Below are positions 10,318 to 21,673 of a stretch of 56,797 nt of DNA, in pieces; the stretch's first letter is position 1; every line of letters starts with the position of its first letter. The stretch spans positions 1 to 56,797 of the forward strand of contig JWZX01003397.1 in assembly GCA_001275005.1 (NCBI GenBank), read 5' to 3'. This stretch comes from Chrysochromulina tobinii. Lineage: Eukaryota; Haptophyta; Prymnesiales; Chrysochromulinaceae. The notes beneath the pieces were generated by a model. It had not been told where the DNA came from. It saw only the letters and a program-made list of their open reading frames with translations, and did not search any database. Both the position numbers and the translations under genes were made by a program.

Positions 10318-10963
10318 AGGACGCAACGAACCTCGATGCATGGGACTGCTGCGGCTTCTCCTTCCACTGACGGTTCGAGTGCTGCCATCGTGTGTTGCCA
10401 TCGTGTGCCCCCCACAGTGCTGCCCGGTTACTTCTGATCGGGGTCCGCCAGTATAAGGCCCGCTATGGACCCACGTGTGGGACACACGGCACACACGTGT
10501 GACACAGCACACCTCCCCGGCAAGTACATGTACCACGCGGACAGGGCAAGAGGAAACGGTGACAGAGTTGAGTGGCAGTGCATAGCATCAACCAGATCGC
10601 GTTCGCGAAGGATGCGATGGTGTTAACACTTCTAAATAGTTGTGTGCTTGGGATTGTACAGGTTACTAGTGATGTGCGTAGCCGCACAAGTGCGTTTGTG
10701 GTTTGACGTTTGTCTAGAGTCTACGCATATGTCGACACGAACAAGCATGAACGCAACGGAACGACAATCACCCCTCCCGCGGAGTCCTTTTCGTATTTGT
10801 GGGGAATAATCACGACACAGTTGTTGATCGAATCAGGAAATTGCAAGTTCACAGCAGAAATTCCTCAGCTCAGGGAAGGTCAAGGTGTGTCGCACACAAG
10901 CGACAAAGCGCAAGATCGTGAGGCTTGCGTGCGAGGATCACGCCTCTAGAACCTATCCAAAGG
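10318..10963. other. Intergenic between FKBP and RF2 genes
   Basis: No coding gene recognised. One TACATGTA palindrome lies at 10525-10532, and CACACGTGTG-type sequence occurs at 10491-10501. The final 30 bp before the RF2 start remain open in the RF2 frame. Confidence 0.4.
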
Positions 10964-12262
10964 ATGCGACCGATTTTCGCGCTCACTCTGCTACTCTGGT
11001 TGCCTTCGCGCGCGCGTGGTTTCATAGCACAACCATTGTGCGTACTCCAGCGCGGATTTCAACCCAGTGCGCTTGCGGCTATCGGCACAGCAGCATTTGA
11101 GGATGAGCTATCAGCTTTGCGTGCGACTCTGGCTCTAGTGAACGGTAAAGTGGCGCATGCACTGGGCATAATCGATCTCCCGCAGCAGCGCGCGGATGCG
11201 GACGAGCTTGATGCGCGATCGGCGAGTGCTACATTCTGGGATGACGCTGCTAAGGCTGAGGCAGTGCTCCGGCGGCTCTCAGAACACAAGGCGACGATCG
11301 AGCAGGCTGAAGAGTGGCTGCGCTCCGTCGACGATGCCAAGGTGGCGCTCGAACTCGCTCCCGAGCTGGTTGCGGACGAGACGCAGGAGGCGGTTGCTCT
11401 GATCGACGAGGCTCGGCAGAAGCTCGGGTCCCTTGCGAGTGAGCTTGAGCGTTGGGAAGTGCGCGCACTCATGGGCGGCGAACACGATGGGTGCGGCGCG
11501 GTGCTAACGCTCACTGCCGGCTCGGGCGGTCTCGACGCGATGGACTGGACCGCGATGCTGCTGCGCATGTACACGCGCTGGGGGGAGGCGCAGCCAGGTT
11601 TCCGCGTGGCCCTGACCGAACAGAGCATCGGAGAGGAAGCTGGGTTGAAGTCGGCCACGCTCCACGTGGAGGGTCCCTATGCCTACGGACTGCTGCGTGC
11701 CGAGCACGGCACGCATCGGCTCGTGCGCTTCTCGCCATTCAATGCGGACAACAAGCGGCAGACGAGCTTCGCAGGTGTCGAGGTGATGCCCATCCTCAAC
11801 GAGGCACTTCTAAGTGACATCGACATCCCAGATAAGGATCTGGACGTATCCACGATGCGCTCGGGCGGCGCGGGCGGCCAGAACGTCAATAAGGTTGAGA
11901 CTGCCGTGCGCATCCGCCACATACCCACCGGCCTGGCCGTGCGCTGCCAGCAAGAGCGCTCACAACAGCGCAACAAGGAGGTGGCTCTCGCACTCCTGAA
12001 GGCCAAGTTGCTCGTCATCCGACAGCAGCAGCGCGCGGAGGATATTGCGCAGATCCGCGGCGACCGGATCGAAGCCGATTATGGTACGCAGATCCGCTCG
12101 TATGTGCTCGCGCCATACAAGATGGTCAAGGACCTTCGCACGGGCCACGAGACGGCCAACGCTCAGAAAGTGCTAGACGGTGAGCTTGGGCCATTCATCG
12201 ACGCATTCTTGCGCCAGGCTGCGCAGGAAGCCGCCGAGGAGGGGCACCACGATATTGGATAA
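10964..12262 (+). CDS. prfB: Peptide chain release factor 2, plastid-targeted
   Basis: The protein is 432 residues from the chosen start. The class I release factor GGQ motif is at about 304-306 within [17 protein letters not shown]; the Gln side catalyses peptidyl-tRNA hydrolysis. The stop-codon recognition tripeptide is SPF at about 257-259 ([12 protein letters not shown]), the RF2 signature for UGA/UAA. Its 47-residue spacing to GGQ is normal. The N-terminus from [20 protein letters not shown] is a signal peptide followed by a basic stretch, which suits import into a secondary plastid. An in-frame ATG at 10925 would place nonhydrophobic residues before the signal, so 10964 is preferred. 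The mature helical domain begins near [16 protein letters not shown]. The gene has no visible intron, and mitochondrial targeting is less likely. Confidence 0.93.
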   Translation: MRPIFALTLLLWLPSRARGFIAQPLCVLQRGFQPSALAAIGTAAFEDELSALRATLALVNGKVAHALGIIDLPQQRADADELDARSASATFWDDAAKAEAVLRRLSEHKATIEQAEEWLRSVDDAKVALELAPELVADETQEAVALIDEARQKLGSLASELERWEVRALMGGEHDGCGAVLTLTAGSGGLDAMDWTAMLLRMYTRWGEAQPGFRVALTEQSIGEEAGLKSATLHVEGPYAYGLLRAEHGTHRLVRFSPFNADNKRQTSFAGVEVMPILNEALLSDIDIPDKDLDVSTMRSGGAGGQNVNKVETAVRIRHIPTGLAVRCQQERSQQRNKEVALALLKAKLLVIRQQQRAEDIAQIRGDRIEADYGTQIRSYVLAPYKMVKDLRTGHETANAQKVLDGELGPFIDAFLRQAAQEAAEEGHHDIG

Positions 12263-12956
12263 GATCATGTTTTGCCGCGAAAGCAGGTTGTGGGCATTAG
12301 CATGAACCATGATTATTTCCCAAATTGGCGAAAATCAAAAACACGCAAGGCTCCGTCGCACAACGGCGCCGACGCAGCGAGAGCGACCCGCACCAAGACG
12401 GTCTTCGGAAGACGACACGCGTCGACCGTCGACGGTCTTCGTCGCGCGCGGTAGTTCGGTTCCAAGTTCGTGCGCCCTCGGTAGAGAGACGCGGTTCAGA
12501 CGCGGTACTCGCTTCTCGCACGTGCATGCACTCGTGACTCGACAACGTACTATGTGTACTCGTATACGATACGTGACACTCGCGACACCGGCGCCGACGG
12601 CAATAATGTATGGCGTTATATGGCCGTGTTGTGGATGTGGTTCTTCAACATCCACCTTCACTCTAAACTCTCTGAATCCTAATGATCGGTAAATGCTCGG
12701 GGGCTCGACATTTGGCGAATTTGCAACATACTGCTGTAATTGACGCATGCAAAAGGAGCAAGAGGTTTTTGATCGTTTTTATGTTTCATCGCAACAAAAC
12801 GGCCCTGCAAGCCGGCAACGCGAGAACCGCGACTTAAACCGCGGCTCGCTCGTGCTACGAGGTTATACTACAAGATCTTCATACTCGCCTGTGTGCGCGC
12901 GCGCGGACACATTCTGCCAACGCGAATTCTGCCACAAACCATCGCTGACCGCATCA
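12263..12956. other. Intergenic, nothing recognised
   Basis: Short open frames on both strands here have arginine-rich or random composition and no domain. No RNA gene is recognised. Confidence 0.4.
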
Positions 12957-13472
12957 ATGCAGCTGGGTGCTCGGTGGCTAATGTCTTGGCTGATGCACGA
13001 TATCACCCGCATGGGTGTGCTGTGCTGCATCGTCTCGTGGCAGCTCTACAGCATCACTCGGCTCCGCATCTATGCGTCCCACCTGCATGAGAGCTACGAG
13101 CGGCATGCGGTTTTGTCAGAGAGCCTGAGCGAAGCTCGAATGACAATCACTCAACTGCGCAACAGATCTGCATCGCAGCAAGAACTTTGCGCAAGGAGCC
13201 ATCGCGAGCATATGGCAGCGCTCGCTGATACGGAGAAAGCGCGTGCAGCTGCGCAGATTCGGCTTGATGAGGAGCTCGAACTTAACTCATGGCTGAATCA
13301 GACTTCAAGCGCTCGAGAGGCGGCGCTGCGCACCGAAGGGGAGCGGCGCGCTCAAGCTGAAAGCACAGTGCTCGGCCTACGAGGGGAGATGAATTTGCTC
13401 AAGGGGCAACTCTTGACAGCTCAGCAGCAGCAAGGCACATTGCACAGCAAGCGAAAGGGGATCAAGAAGTAA
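12957..13472 (+). CDS. Small membrane-anchored coiled-coil protein
   Basis: The 171-residue product from the chosen start has an N-terminal hydrophobic stretch (about 15-32, TRMGVLCCIVSWQLYSI), probably one membrane span. A long charged heptad-like helix follows (SHLHESYERHAVLSESLSEA through LRGEMNLLKGQLLTAQQQQG). It ends in a basic tail, KRKGIKK. I do not recognise a family. The open frame extends upstream to 12747, but that part has no domain and would put 70 polar residues ahead of the span. Downstream is a short AT-rich run (TATATTATATATAAT) that could lie in the 3' untranslated region. Confidence 0.5.
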   Translation: MQLGARWLMSWLMHDITRMGVLCCIVSWQLYSITRLRIYASHLHESYERHAVLSESLSEARMTITQLRNRSASQQELCARSHREHMAALADTEKARAAAQIRLDEELELNSWLNQTSSAREAALRTEGERRAQAESTVLGLRGEMNLLKGQLLTAQQQQGTLHSKRKGIKK

Positions 13473-14007
13473 CGAACTTATATTATATATAATGCACCCA
13501 CTCTAGACTCGTTGGTCGTTCTCTCCGCTTCGTGGAGACGAGAGCCACTAAGGCGGGGCAGTGAACGCGAGCTAGCTCGCCAACGGCATCGCGAGAGCGG
13601 CGCGTCCCGCCCCGAACGGGCGTAAGAACGGGCCGGGGGACATGCGCGCCGGTTGCGCGGTTGAGTTTTTTCGTATTTGAATTTGGTTCATGCCCGAACA
13701 CACGGGTACGCTCCGCACTGACGCGTGACGGTCGGACTCGATAATAGTCTTCATATGGACCGGCGTCCGAGATTAATACACAAATGTGAAGTGACGGCGT
13801 ATGCATCGTCCGGGCATAGCCTTATAACACAAGTTGAGACCGCACGGGCCGTACATCTCCTAATCTGAATTATGTGGCGGTATGGTTGACGGTATGGTCG
13901 GCACATTCCATGCACACAGACATCAGAACCCCAGCGCAGAGCATCACCGAACGCGTGTTTACGAAGAGCATTTTTGCAGTTTTGGCAGACGCTGGAGCTT
14001 GATTGAC
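13473..14007. other. Convergent intergenic region
   Basis: Lies between the 3' ends of the coiled-coil gene and the filamin-like gene. Nothing recognised. Confidence 0.4.
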
Positions 14008-17000
14008 TCACTTGGCCTTATCCTTCTTCGCCTTCGCCTGCCCAGCAGCTGCGAAGGCGTCTATGGCGACGGCGACGGCGTTCTTCGGGCGCACGTCGTC
14101 GCCTTCTTTGGCCACCTGAATCATGGACACGATTTCCTGCCCGGCCTTCTGCAGCTTGCGCCCAGCCTCGCCGAGCTCCAACGGCAAGCCTATCTGTGAG
14201 GATGAAGCCTGCGGTGGTGCATCCGCTTCTGACAGGATGAAGGACAGTTGCACCGGCGCCAGCTCGCCGCCCCCAGCGGGGATGTTCTTGTCCATGTTGA
14301 TGATCACCCGGACGGTGGCTGTGATCTTAATGAGCGTGACGTTAACATTATACTCGCCGTTGTTTTGGTCGACCACTTCGACAGAGTTATTGTTGGGCAT
14401 AAGTGTGGTCAGGTCGGACACACCGCTCTTGACGAGCTGCAGCCGCGCCGACCCCGCGAGGCCGCCTTTCGTCAATGGATTGCCAAAACGGTCGTAGGTT
14501 TTGAGGACAATTGTGGCCATCTTGTTTGAATAGAGCAAGGGCTCGGAGGGCGGAATAAGCTTGCACTGCTTGACCTCCGCCTCCGCTGGTTCGACGTAGA
14601 AGTGGACGGGCGAGCCGCTGATCTCGTGACCGTTCAACTTCAAGCGCACAAAGTGCTCGCCCGCGTGGGTGGCGTCGTGCCGTATGTCGTGGGTGGTGAT
14701 GCCGCCCTTGACCAGAGTCGTGAACTTGAGCGCGTTTGTGTTGCTGAGGTTGTCCTTGTTGCCTGCAGGGTACTCGATTTCCACGTCGAGCATGCCCTCG
14801 CCTAACGAGGCAACGTTGCCCAGGTCGTCGCAAATCTGTGGGCGGAAGACAACTGCGTCGCCCGCGACGATACAAGAGTTATCAGCATTCACCACCTTGC
14901 CCTTTTTGTCGAGATTCTTTGACTCCTTGGTGTAGCCGTCCACGGACGAGCACTTGGCTCCCGCAAGGCCTGGGCTGATTACAAGGTGAAAGGGCGAGCT
15001 GGGTAAGGGGAGACGATCTTGGGCTAGGGAAATCTCGCTCTTCTTGGTACCCTGGTAGGTGGTCTCGGACCAAACGTGCAAGTCGAAGGTGCCATCCTTG
15101 AAAGGAATGAAAGAGAACTCGTACAGCCCTTCTTCCTCGTCGATGCACGCCATCGTGTGCAGATACGGTTTGCTCTTCTCGTCCTTGATTTTCTCGCCCG
15201 CTTTCAGAAGCGCCATCCCAATTTTGTTCTGCTTCCCGTCAAGGAGGGCCGAGTTGCCGTACTGGTCGAAAAATTTGATCTGAAATTTGGTGTCGGCACC
15301 CGCGGTCGCACGGCTCAGCCCAACGCCCGAGATCTGCGACTTTAGCATATCGGGCGTGGTTGACTTGAGCGTGATCTGCTGGGAAGTGCCAAGGATTTGT
15401 TCACCATAGATTTTGATGGCAGCGTTGTAAGTGCCTGCTTGGGTCGAGTTCCAGTGCAGGTAGTACGTGCCGTCACCGTTGTCGCGCACCGTCGTCTGGA
15501 CCGAATCACATCGGCTCCCGTCAGCGTTGAAGCAGTCACCAGTTACAATGGCGCCGCCCGTGATGCACTTGTTGCCCATGATGTCGGCTGTTGAGATGGC
15601 AATTCCGCAGCCAAAACCAGCCGCCATGCCGACCCCGCCCACAACGACCGTCTTGGGCAGGCGCGTCGACGCCGCGTGCGCCTTGCCTGGGCGCACTATT
15701 AGCAAGAAAGGCGATCCGGGCAGCGCCACCGCCTGCTGGCGCAGTCGCACGTGCAGCAGGTACGGCCCGACGAGCCCAACCGAGTACGAAACACTGTGCT
15801 GCTCGACGAGGGCGCCGTGCGCGTGCAGTGTGCCCGGGTAGATGCCACCGAAGGCGAAGCCGATGCCCGTCGGGTCGGATGATTTCTCGAGCGAGACCCC
15901 CCTTTTGCGACTCCTCCGACGATAGGCATCTTTTTCCTGCGTTGTCAGGTTCATCGCCAGCGGATCGGGTTCGGCGTTTGGGTCGGGTGGTGGCTCAGGC
16001 GGTGGCTCGAAATCGTTGGTGACGCGGCGCAAAAACTGCTGCTGGTGCAGCTGTCGCGTGCTCGCCGACTCACGCAAGCGTGACGTAACGAGCTTGCGTC
16101 CGTCCTTGACGAGGGTGACCCACGCAACTTTGCCCGCGAGCGCATCCACGCCCAACTTTGCAACCGTCGACTCGATCTCCGCGTGCGATGCGAAACCGAC
16201 AGGCGTGAGGCCACGCACTACCGGCGGCTTTCACAGCCGCCTCGAGCTCCTGTGCGGATCCCTCGTCTGGACTTTCCCCTGCGTGGGCGTCGCCGGTTAG
16301 CTGCGTCGGGTGCTGCGCGCCCTGCAAGCTCAATGTGGCGGAAGCCCCGGTGGGGCTTCTCCCTGGGCTAGACGGGCGCCTCGGACTTGCAAAGCTCTCT
16401 GGGTAGGCCCCCGCCTCGGGCATGCGCGAGATCGACTCGAGCGCCACCATCGCGCGCACCCTGCCGGCGGTGATCGTCTCTTGGATGACAGTGACCATCT
16501 GGCCCGGCAGCAACAGCCCGAGGATCTCCGACTCGAGATCCTCCTTTTCGCGCATCACGAGTGGCATGCCTTCTACCCTGACTCGGATCGTGCGCTTGCG
16601 CGTTACCCTCTGCGAGCCCTCCGCGCCGCCCTCGATCATCTCAGGCTCGTTCCACCCAAGAAAGGGAGGTGGCTTTGGAGCTTCGGGCGGCGGTGGCGGA
16701 GGAGCCACGACAGGCTGAGCCTTCCCGCCCTTACCCGAGGGTCCCTTGCTGCCACTGCCCTCTTTTTTTTCCACAGGCTTGGGTTTGTCGCCCTCCTTTT
16801 TTTCCGACGGTGGCGCAGTCGCGGCAGGCTGGGGCTTGCTGCCCTCCTTATTATCCGGCAGTGGCGTAGACGTAGCCGCGGTGGGCTGGGGCTTGCCGAC
16901 CTCCTTTTTATTCGGCGCCGGCGCAGATGACGGTTGGGGCTTGCTGCCCTCCTTTAACGCAGATGACGGTGGCGCAGGCGCGGCAGGCTGGGGCTTGCTG

Positions 17001-18037
17001 CCCTCCTTTCTTCCTTCCTTGCTTGCGCCCTCGTCGGTAGCCTTCCTATTGGTGGCGCCGCCATCTTTTTTGGCGCCACCCTCCTTGTCGCCCTCTTCCT
17101 TCTTGGCGCCCTTATCGCCCACCTTTTTTGAGTCCCTCTTGGGGCTCTCAAGGCCACTCTTCGCCTCGACGACGGGCGGCGGCTCGGGCAGCTTCGTGAG
17201 AAGATCTGGGTTGGCAACGGTGCCAGCCGCGAGCCCCTCGATAGGCATGGGCTCGACGTACACGTCGAGGTCGACCGCGTGCGCTACGTTGCCCAACCGG
17301 TCCTTGAATTGCACGAAGAAGGATTGGACGTTCCGCGCCACCGCCATGGTGAGCGCGTCGCCGAGCGCCCTGCAGTTAGGCGCATATGCACTGGGATCAG
17401 ACACGTGCAACTTGTAGGGGCTACCCTGCAGGGGCATGCCGAAGTAGGAGATGGCAATTGCATAGCTGCCCGACTGTGGCGGCTTCCACTCCACTCGGTA
17501 CGTGCCGTCGCCCTTGTCCTCAATGCGCGCACGTACCGTCGATGCGCCCCGGATCGCAACGAAGAAAGCGTCTCCACCGACCTTGCGTTTGCGGCCGGTA
17601 AAGTCGTACGCATCGATAAAGAAATCTACTGGCAATCGCGGCGCCGCCTCGATGATACCCTTGCCGTGCACCTTGCACTCGACGGCACAAGTGTCCTCTG
17701 GCTTTTCGGGCATCTTCCCGCCGTTGGCCTCAATCGCCCGATACGTGCACTCGCGCGGTGGCTCAACAACCGGCGGAGGCTGAATTATCTGCTTGTCTAG
17801 GATCTCCTTTGCACGTCGCAGGTACGCCTTCATCTGACTGACTGTCACCTTGCTGCCTCCCGGCTTCGTCAGCAGCGGAGCCGCCAGGGACATGAAGTCA
17901 AGCGTGAACTTCGCTGCGTCGCCGCTGATGTCGTTGGCTGCTATGCCCGTATTCTTGGACATGATCTTGCGCGCCGCGACCACCGCCTGGACCAGGGCAT
18001 CCTCGGCTGCCAGGATTTCCTTGTCCATGTCGGACAT
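14008..18037 (-). CDS. Filamin-repeat (Ig-FLN) protein with basic/proline linker; frame break near 16230
   Basis: Two overlapping minus-strand frames encode one protein. The upstream part (18037 to about 16240) starts MSDMDKEILAAEDALVQ. It carries a filamin-type repeat (DGTYRVEWKPPQSGSYAIAI, GSPYKLHV), a linker of repeated KEGSKPQPAA units (about residues 300-440), and a segment LLLPGQMVTVIQETI. The downstream part (about 16217 to 14008) continues with AWVTLVKDGRKLVTSRL and four or more filamin repeats (DGTYYLHWNSTQAGTYNAAI, GLYEFSFIPFKDGTFDLHV, HAGEHFVRLKLNGHEISGSP, NNGEYNVNVTLI). It ends in a basic tail, KAKKDKAK. The downstream frame is closed by a TGA just upstream of the overlap, so an intron with weak splice sites or a one-base indel must join them. 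Filamin repeats suggest an actin or scaffold role, but no actin-binding CH domain is visible. Confidence 0.72.
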
Positions 18038-18277
18038 TGGACTTCCGATTCAGAAAGAAAACTTTCGCCGAACTTTTTGGCGTTCTCGCGTTCCGAGCTT
18101 ACCATACAAGTCTGTCAATCAGTTCCGGCACCCCGGTCGACATACAAAAGTCGGAGCCTCGGGACAAATTCTGCGGCACTTCAATGTATTTGCTGATGGC
18201 CTAAATTTCGATCATGAAACTTGTCCCACAACTTTTTCTCAAGCGAAACGCTCTTGTTTTGGGATCCTGCCTCAGCA
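18038..18277. promoter_or_regulatory. Divergent promoter region between filamin-like and EF-like genes
   Basis: The 240-bp gap separates two divergent start codons and must contain both 5' regions. It is less GC-rich than the flanking coding DNA. I see no specific motif. Confidence 0.4.
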
Positions 18278-19414
18278 ATGTCTGCGCCAAGCGGCCAGTG
18301 GCGCTCGACCAACCACGGGTATAACTCCAAGGACGTGGTTCTCGGCGCGGGGTTCGCTCAGTACACGCCCGGCCTTTGCGATGACGAGGTGTACCAGACG
18401 GTCATCTCCGGCTCGCTCGGCAACAGCGGCGGCTACAAGAAGGCTGTGGTGGGCGATGGCAGCGGCCGCATGTTTGGCCAGACGGCGGACGCGCAGCAGG
18501 GAGGCTACAACGGCGCGGAGATGGACGAGGCGATGAATAATGACATGACGGGCGTCACGGAGGCGGGCTACGCCGACAAGATCGCTACGGGCTTCGACAA
18601 AGTGGCGGGCGACTACTCCACGCTGCCAAGGTGGATGCAGGAGATCTTCATCAAGCTGCGTGTGCTGGCCAAGTCGGAGGGCATCGACATGGAGCGCACG
18701 TTCCAGGACGCGGGCGGCTCGCGCTTTGGCACCATCTCGAAGCGCCTCTTCATTTCGGCCCTGTGCATTGGCTTCCAGCATTACCGCTTCTCACCTGCAG
18801 AGCTCGACGCCATCGCGGATGCGTATGGCTGCGGCTCGGACGACATTTTCAACGGCGGCAAGATGCTGGTCGCCTGGCGCGACTTCGTCAACGATGTGCT
18901 CTCGGCCGAGGTCGTCGCGAAGGAGTATGAGTACTCCGCGACCGACACGGATGAGACGGACGCGGGCTACTCAGACGGAATCGCGACCGGCATCGACAAG
19001 ATCGCCGGCGGCTTCGACGACCTGCCCCCTATGCTGCAGCAGCTGTGCAAGGACCTGCGCCGCATGGCCAAGATCGAGGGCATCAGCCTTGAGTTCTCAT
19101 TGCAGCAGGCAGGCGGCACGCGCTTCGGCACCATGCCCAAGCGCCACTTTTGCTCGGCGCTCACGATCGCTTTCCACCACTTCAAGTTCACGCCGGAGAT
19201 TTACAAGGCGCTCTGCGACGCGTACGCAGTTGGCCCGCCCGACTTTGCCGAGGGCGGGAAGGAGGAGGTCGCGTGGCGCGACTTCTGCAACGACGTGCTC
19301 TCGTCCGGCAAGGACATTTCGGCCCATGGCGTGCAGGCAATCGACCTTGCCGCCAAGTATGACCCAAAGAAGAATGCCTCCTTCAACGACTCGGCGCTCG
19401 CGGGCCTATTCTAG
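18278..19414 (+). CDS. Tandem EF-hand-like domain protein, probably flagellar
   Basis: The 378-residue protein starts at MSAPSGQWRSTNHGYNSKDV and contains two copies of one about 130-residue domain. Paired segments include GYADKIATGFDKVAG and GYSDGIATGIDKIAGG; MERTFQDAGGSRFGTISKR and LEFSLQQAGGTRFGTMPKR; and VAWRDFVNDVLS and VAWRDFCNDVLS. The pattern (Phe, small loop, KR-x-F, then a W/Y-RDFCNDV helix) is that of degenerate EF-hand pairs found in several protist flagellar proteins. The canonical acidic Dx[DN]xDG loops are absent, so calcium binding is doubtful. The open frame extends 57 bases upstream, but the start used here begins the Gly/Asn-rich conserved-looking N-terminus. The exact family is not recognised. 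Confidence 0.72.
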   Translation: MSAPSGQWRSTNHGYNSKDVVLGAGFAQYTPGLCDDEVYQTVISGSLGNSGGYKKAVVGDGSGRMFGQTADAQQGGYNGAEMDEAMNNDMTGVTEAGYADKIATGFDKVAGDYSTLPRWMQEIFIKLRVLAKSEGIDMERTFQDAGGSRFGTISKRLFISALCIGFQHYRFSPAELDAIADAYGCGSDDIFNGGKMLVAWRDFVNDVLSAEVVAKEYEYSATDTDETDAGYSDGIATGIDKIAGGFDDLPPMLQQLCKDLRRMAKIEGISLEFSLQQAGGTRFGTMPKRHFCSALTIAFHHFKFTPEIYKALCDAYAVGPPDFAEGGKEEVAWRDFCNDVLSSGKDISAHGVQAIDLAAKYDPKKNASFNDSALAGLF

Positions 19415-20200
19415 AGCGCCCCCGTATAGAGGCTCTCCAGCAGGTGCGCACGGCCGCTAAGTGATGCCAGGAAGGCGGGGCGTGACCTCGAGGTGTGACA
19501 TTGTCGAGACGTGGTCGAGCGGGGCCCAGGCCGCGGAGACGTCTCTGTCGAGGCGCCGCAATGTGTCGATGGCATGGGTCCCATGTTAGATCGGACGTGC
19601 CCTACAGTGATACTGCGGCCTGAGGTGTGTGTGATGTGACCCGTGGCATGAAAGCCGGGGGTGCACGGCTCAAGCGGGAATGCGAGCACCAGCATCGGAG
19701 TGTACGAGCGACACGACGCCGTGCGCGCGGAGCGCGAGGCGCGAGCCGCAGGGGCGAAGTCCGAATCGAGACATGATGTGGTCGCGCTGTGGCAACTGGA
19801 AGTGAAGGCTGTGCTGTTGTGCGTGCCGTGCTGTTTCGTCCTTTGATAAGTACAGAATTACAGTCTATTTTCGGGCACGCCCACCCGGCACATACGAACA
19901 GAAAACGCGAACCCGGGCATGCGGCAACCGCGGACCGCCCACGTCGCGAACATGCGCCGCGCGCCGAGAGGACGACGGAGCACGCGCCGGGCGCCGCCCC
20001 GCTGTGGACCGCCAGGCGACACGCCGTAGCTGATTACCATAACCATCGCGGGGACGTCAGTCGTCACGTCGCTCTTTTGCGCGGGGTCAGCTGAGGGGCC
20101 GCCCCCCGCTCGTGCGTCACTTTATCGTTCTTCAGTTGTCTCGGGCCGCATACGCCCGCGGCGTTTCAAAGCGCACGTGACTTGAGGTCAGCCGAGGGTC
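19415..20200. other. Convergent intergenic region
   Basis: Lies between the 3' ends of the EF-like gene (plus) and kinesin-2 (minus). No gene, RNA or repeat recognised. Confidence 0.4.
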
Positions 20201-21642
20201 TCATCGCATGGCGCGCCGGTTAATGAGCCCCCTCGAGCTAGGGAACTGCTCCTCTTCTGCGGAGGGACCCGACGGCTTACCGCCGTTGAGCAACGCATCT
20301 AATTCGTCATCCTCCGTGTTGCGCCGCGACGCCGTCTTCTTGCCACGTGCCTTGGGCTTTGTGCCGGCAGCGGCGGCACCCGTCGCTCGAGCGGCGCCGC
20401 GGCCGGATGCGGGCGGCGGCGGCATGCCGGGCGCTGTGCCGGGCACCCAGCCGGTCCCAAAACCGGGGGCCATCGGGGGCATTGTTGGAAGATTCTCCTC
20501 CGCATCCACCTCCAGCTGCTCGTCGTCCTTGAGCGCCGCCGTGAGCGCCTGACGCACGTTCGGGTTGATGTCCCCCTCGTAGTCAGCTGTCGTGCGCTCG
20601 GGCATGTCGAGGTCGAACGAGAGCACGTTGAGTGCGCGGTACCGCGGGTCATTGTTGGTGAGGTCGGCGGCCATCTTGCGCGACAGGAAGGACGTCGGGC
20701 GCAGCAGTGTGGGATGCGACTTAGGACGCTGCGAGGCGGCGTCGTCGCGCGCCTCAGAGAGTGGCTTGAGGCGCCACTGCTCGGTGCCGGAGTCGTCCCA
20801 CACGGCACGCATCTCGAGCTTCTTGACTTCCTCGTTGGGCACGAAGGCGTCGATGACCATGTTCTGCAGCTGCACCTGCCGCGTGAGCTCGCGCACCGTC
20901 TGCAGCAGGTCCTCCTTCTCTTGCGCCTGCTCGGCGCGGATGTCCTCGAGCTCTGCCTTGGCCGCCTTGTATTTCTGGAGCATCTTCTTGAGCTTCTTGG
21001 ATTTCCCTTCTACCTCTTCGCGCAGCGATGAGTATTGCTCTTCCTTGGCGAGGCGCTCCTCCTCGCGCCGCTCCATTGCCTGCTTGATCTGCACCTCCTT
21101 CTCCCGCTGCGCCTCGAGCTCCTTCTCGCGCTCGGCGAGCTCTCTCTCCTGGCGCGAGACACGGTCGCGCACGTGCTCGCCGCCGTGCATGATCTTAGCC
21201 TCAAGCGCCTCGAGCTGCGCCTGCAGCCGCTGCGCCTCCTCTGCCTCCTTCTCCAGCCGCAGCTGCTCCTGCTCGAGCGCGCTCCGGTGGCGGTTCACCT
21301 CGGCGTCACGCGCCTCGTGCTCACGCAGCAGCCGCTCGCGCTCACGTTCGGCCTCGCGCCCCATCTGTAGCCGCATCTCCTCTACGTCTTCGTCACGGAG
21401 GCCCACGAGCTTTTCGACGATCACCTCCCTCTCCACCTCGACGTCGTGGTACACCTCCACGATCTTCTCGACCTCCCTCAGCTTCTCGATCTCCACAATC
21501 TTCTCTACCTGCCTATCGACGATCACCTGCTTCTCGACCTCGACGATGCGCTCGACTTCGACGGGTCGCTCCACTTCGATGATCCTCTCGCGCACCACAT
21601 CTTTATGGACCTCACGGACACCACCGCCACCGAACCCACTGC

Positions 21643-21673
<31 letters not shown>

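Noticed and set aside
12309-12692. 127-residue plus-strand frame
   Set aside because: Arg/Thr-rich random composition, no start context or domain.
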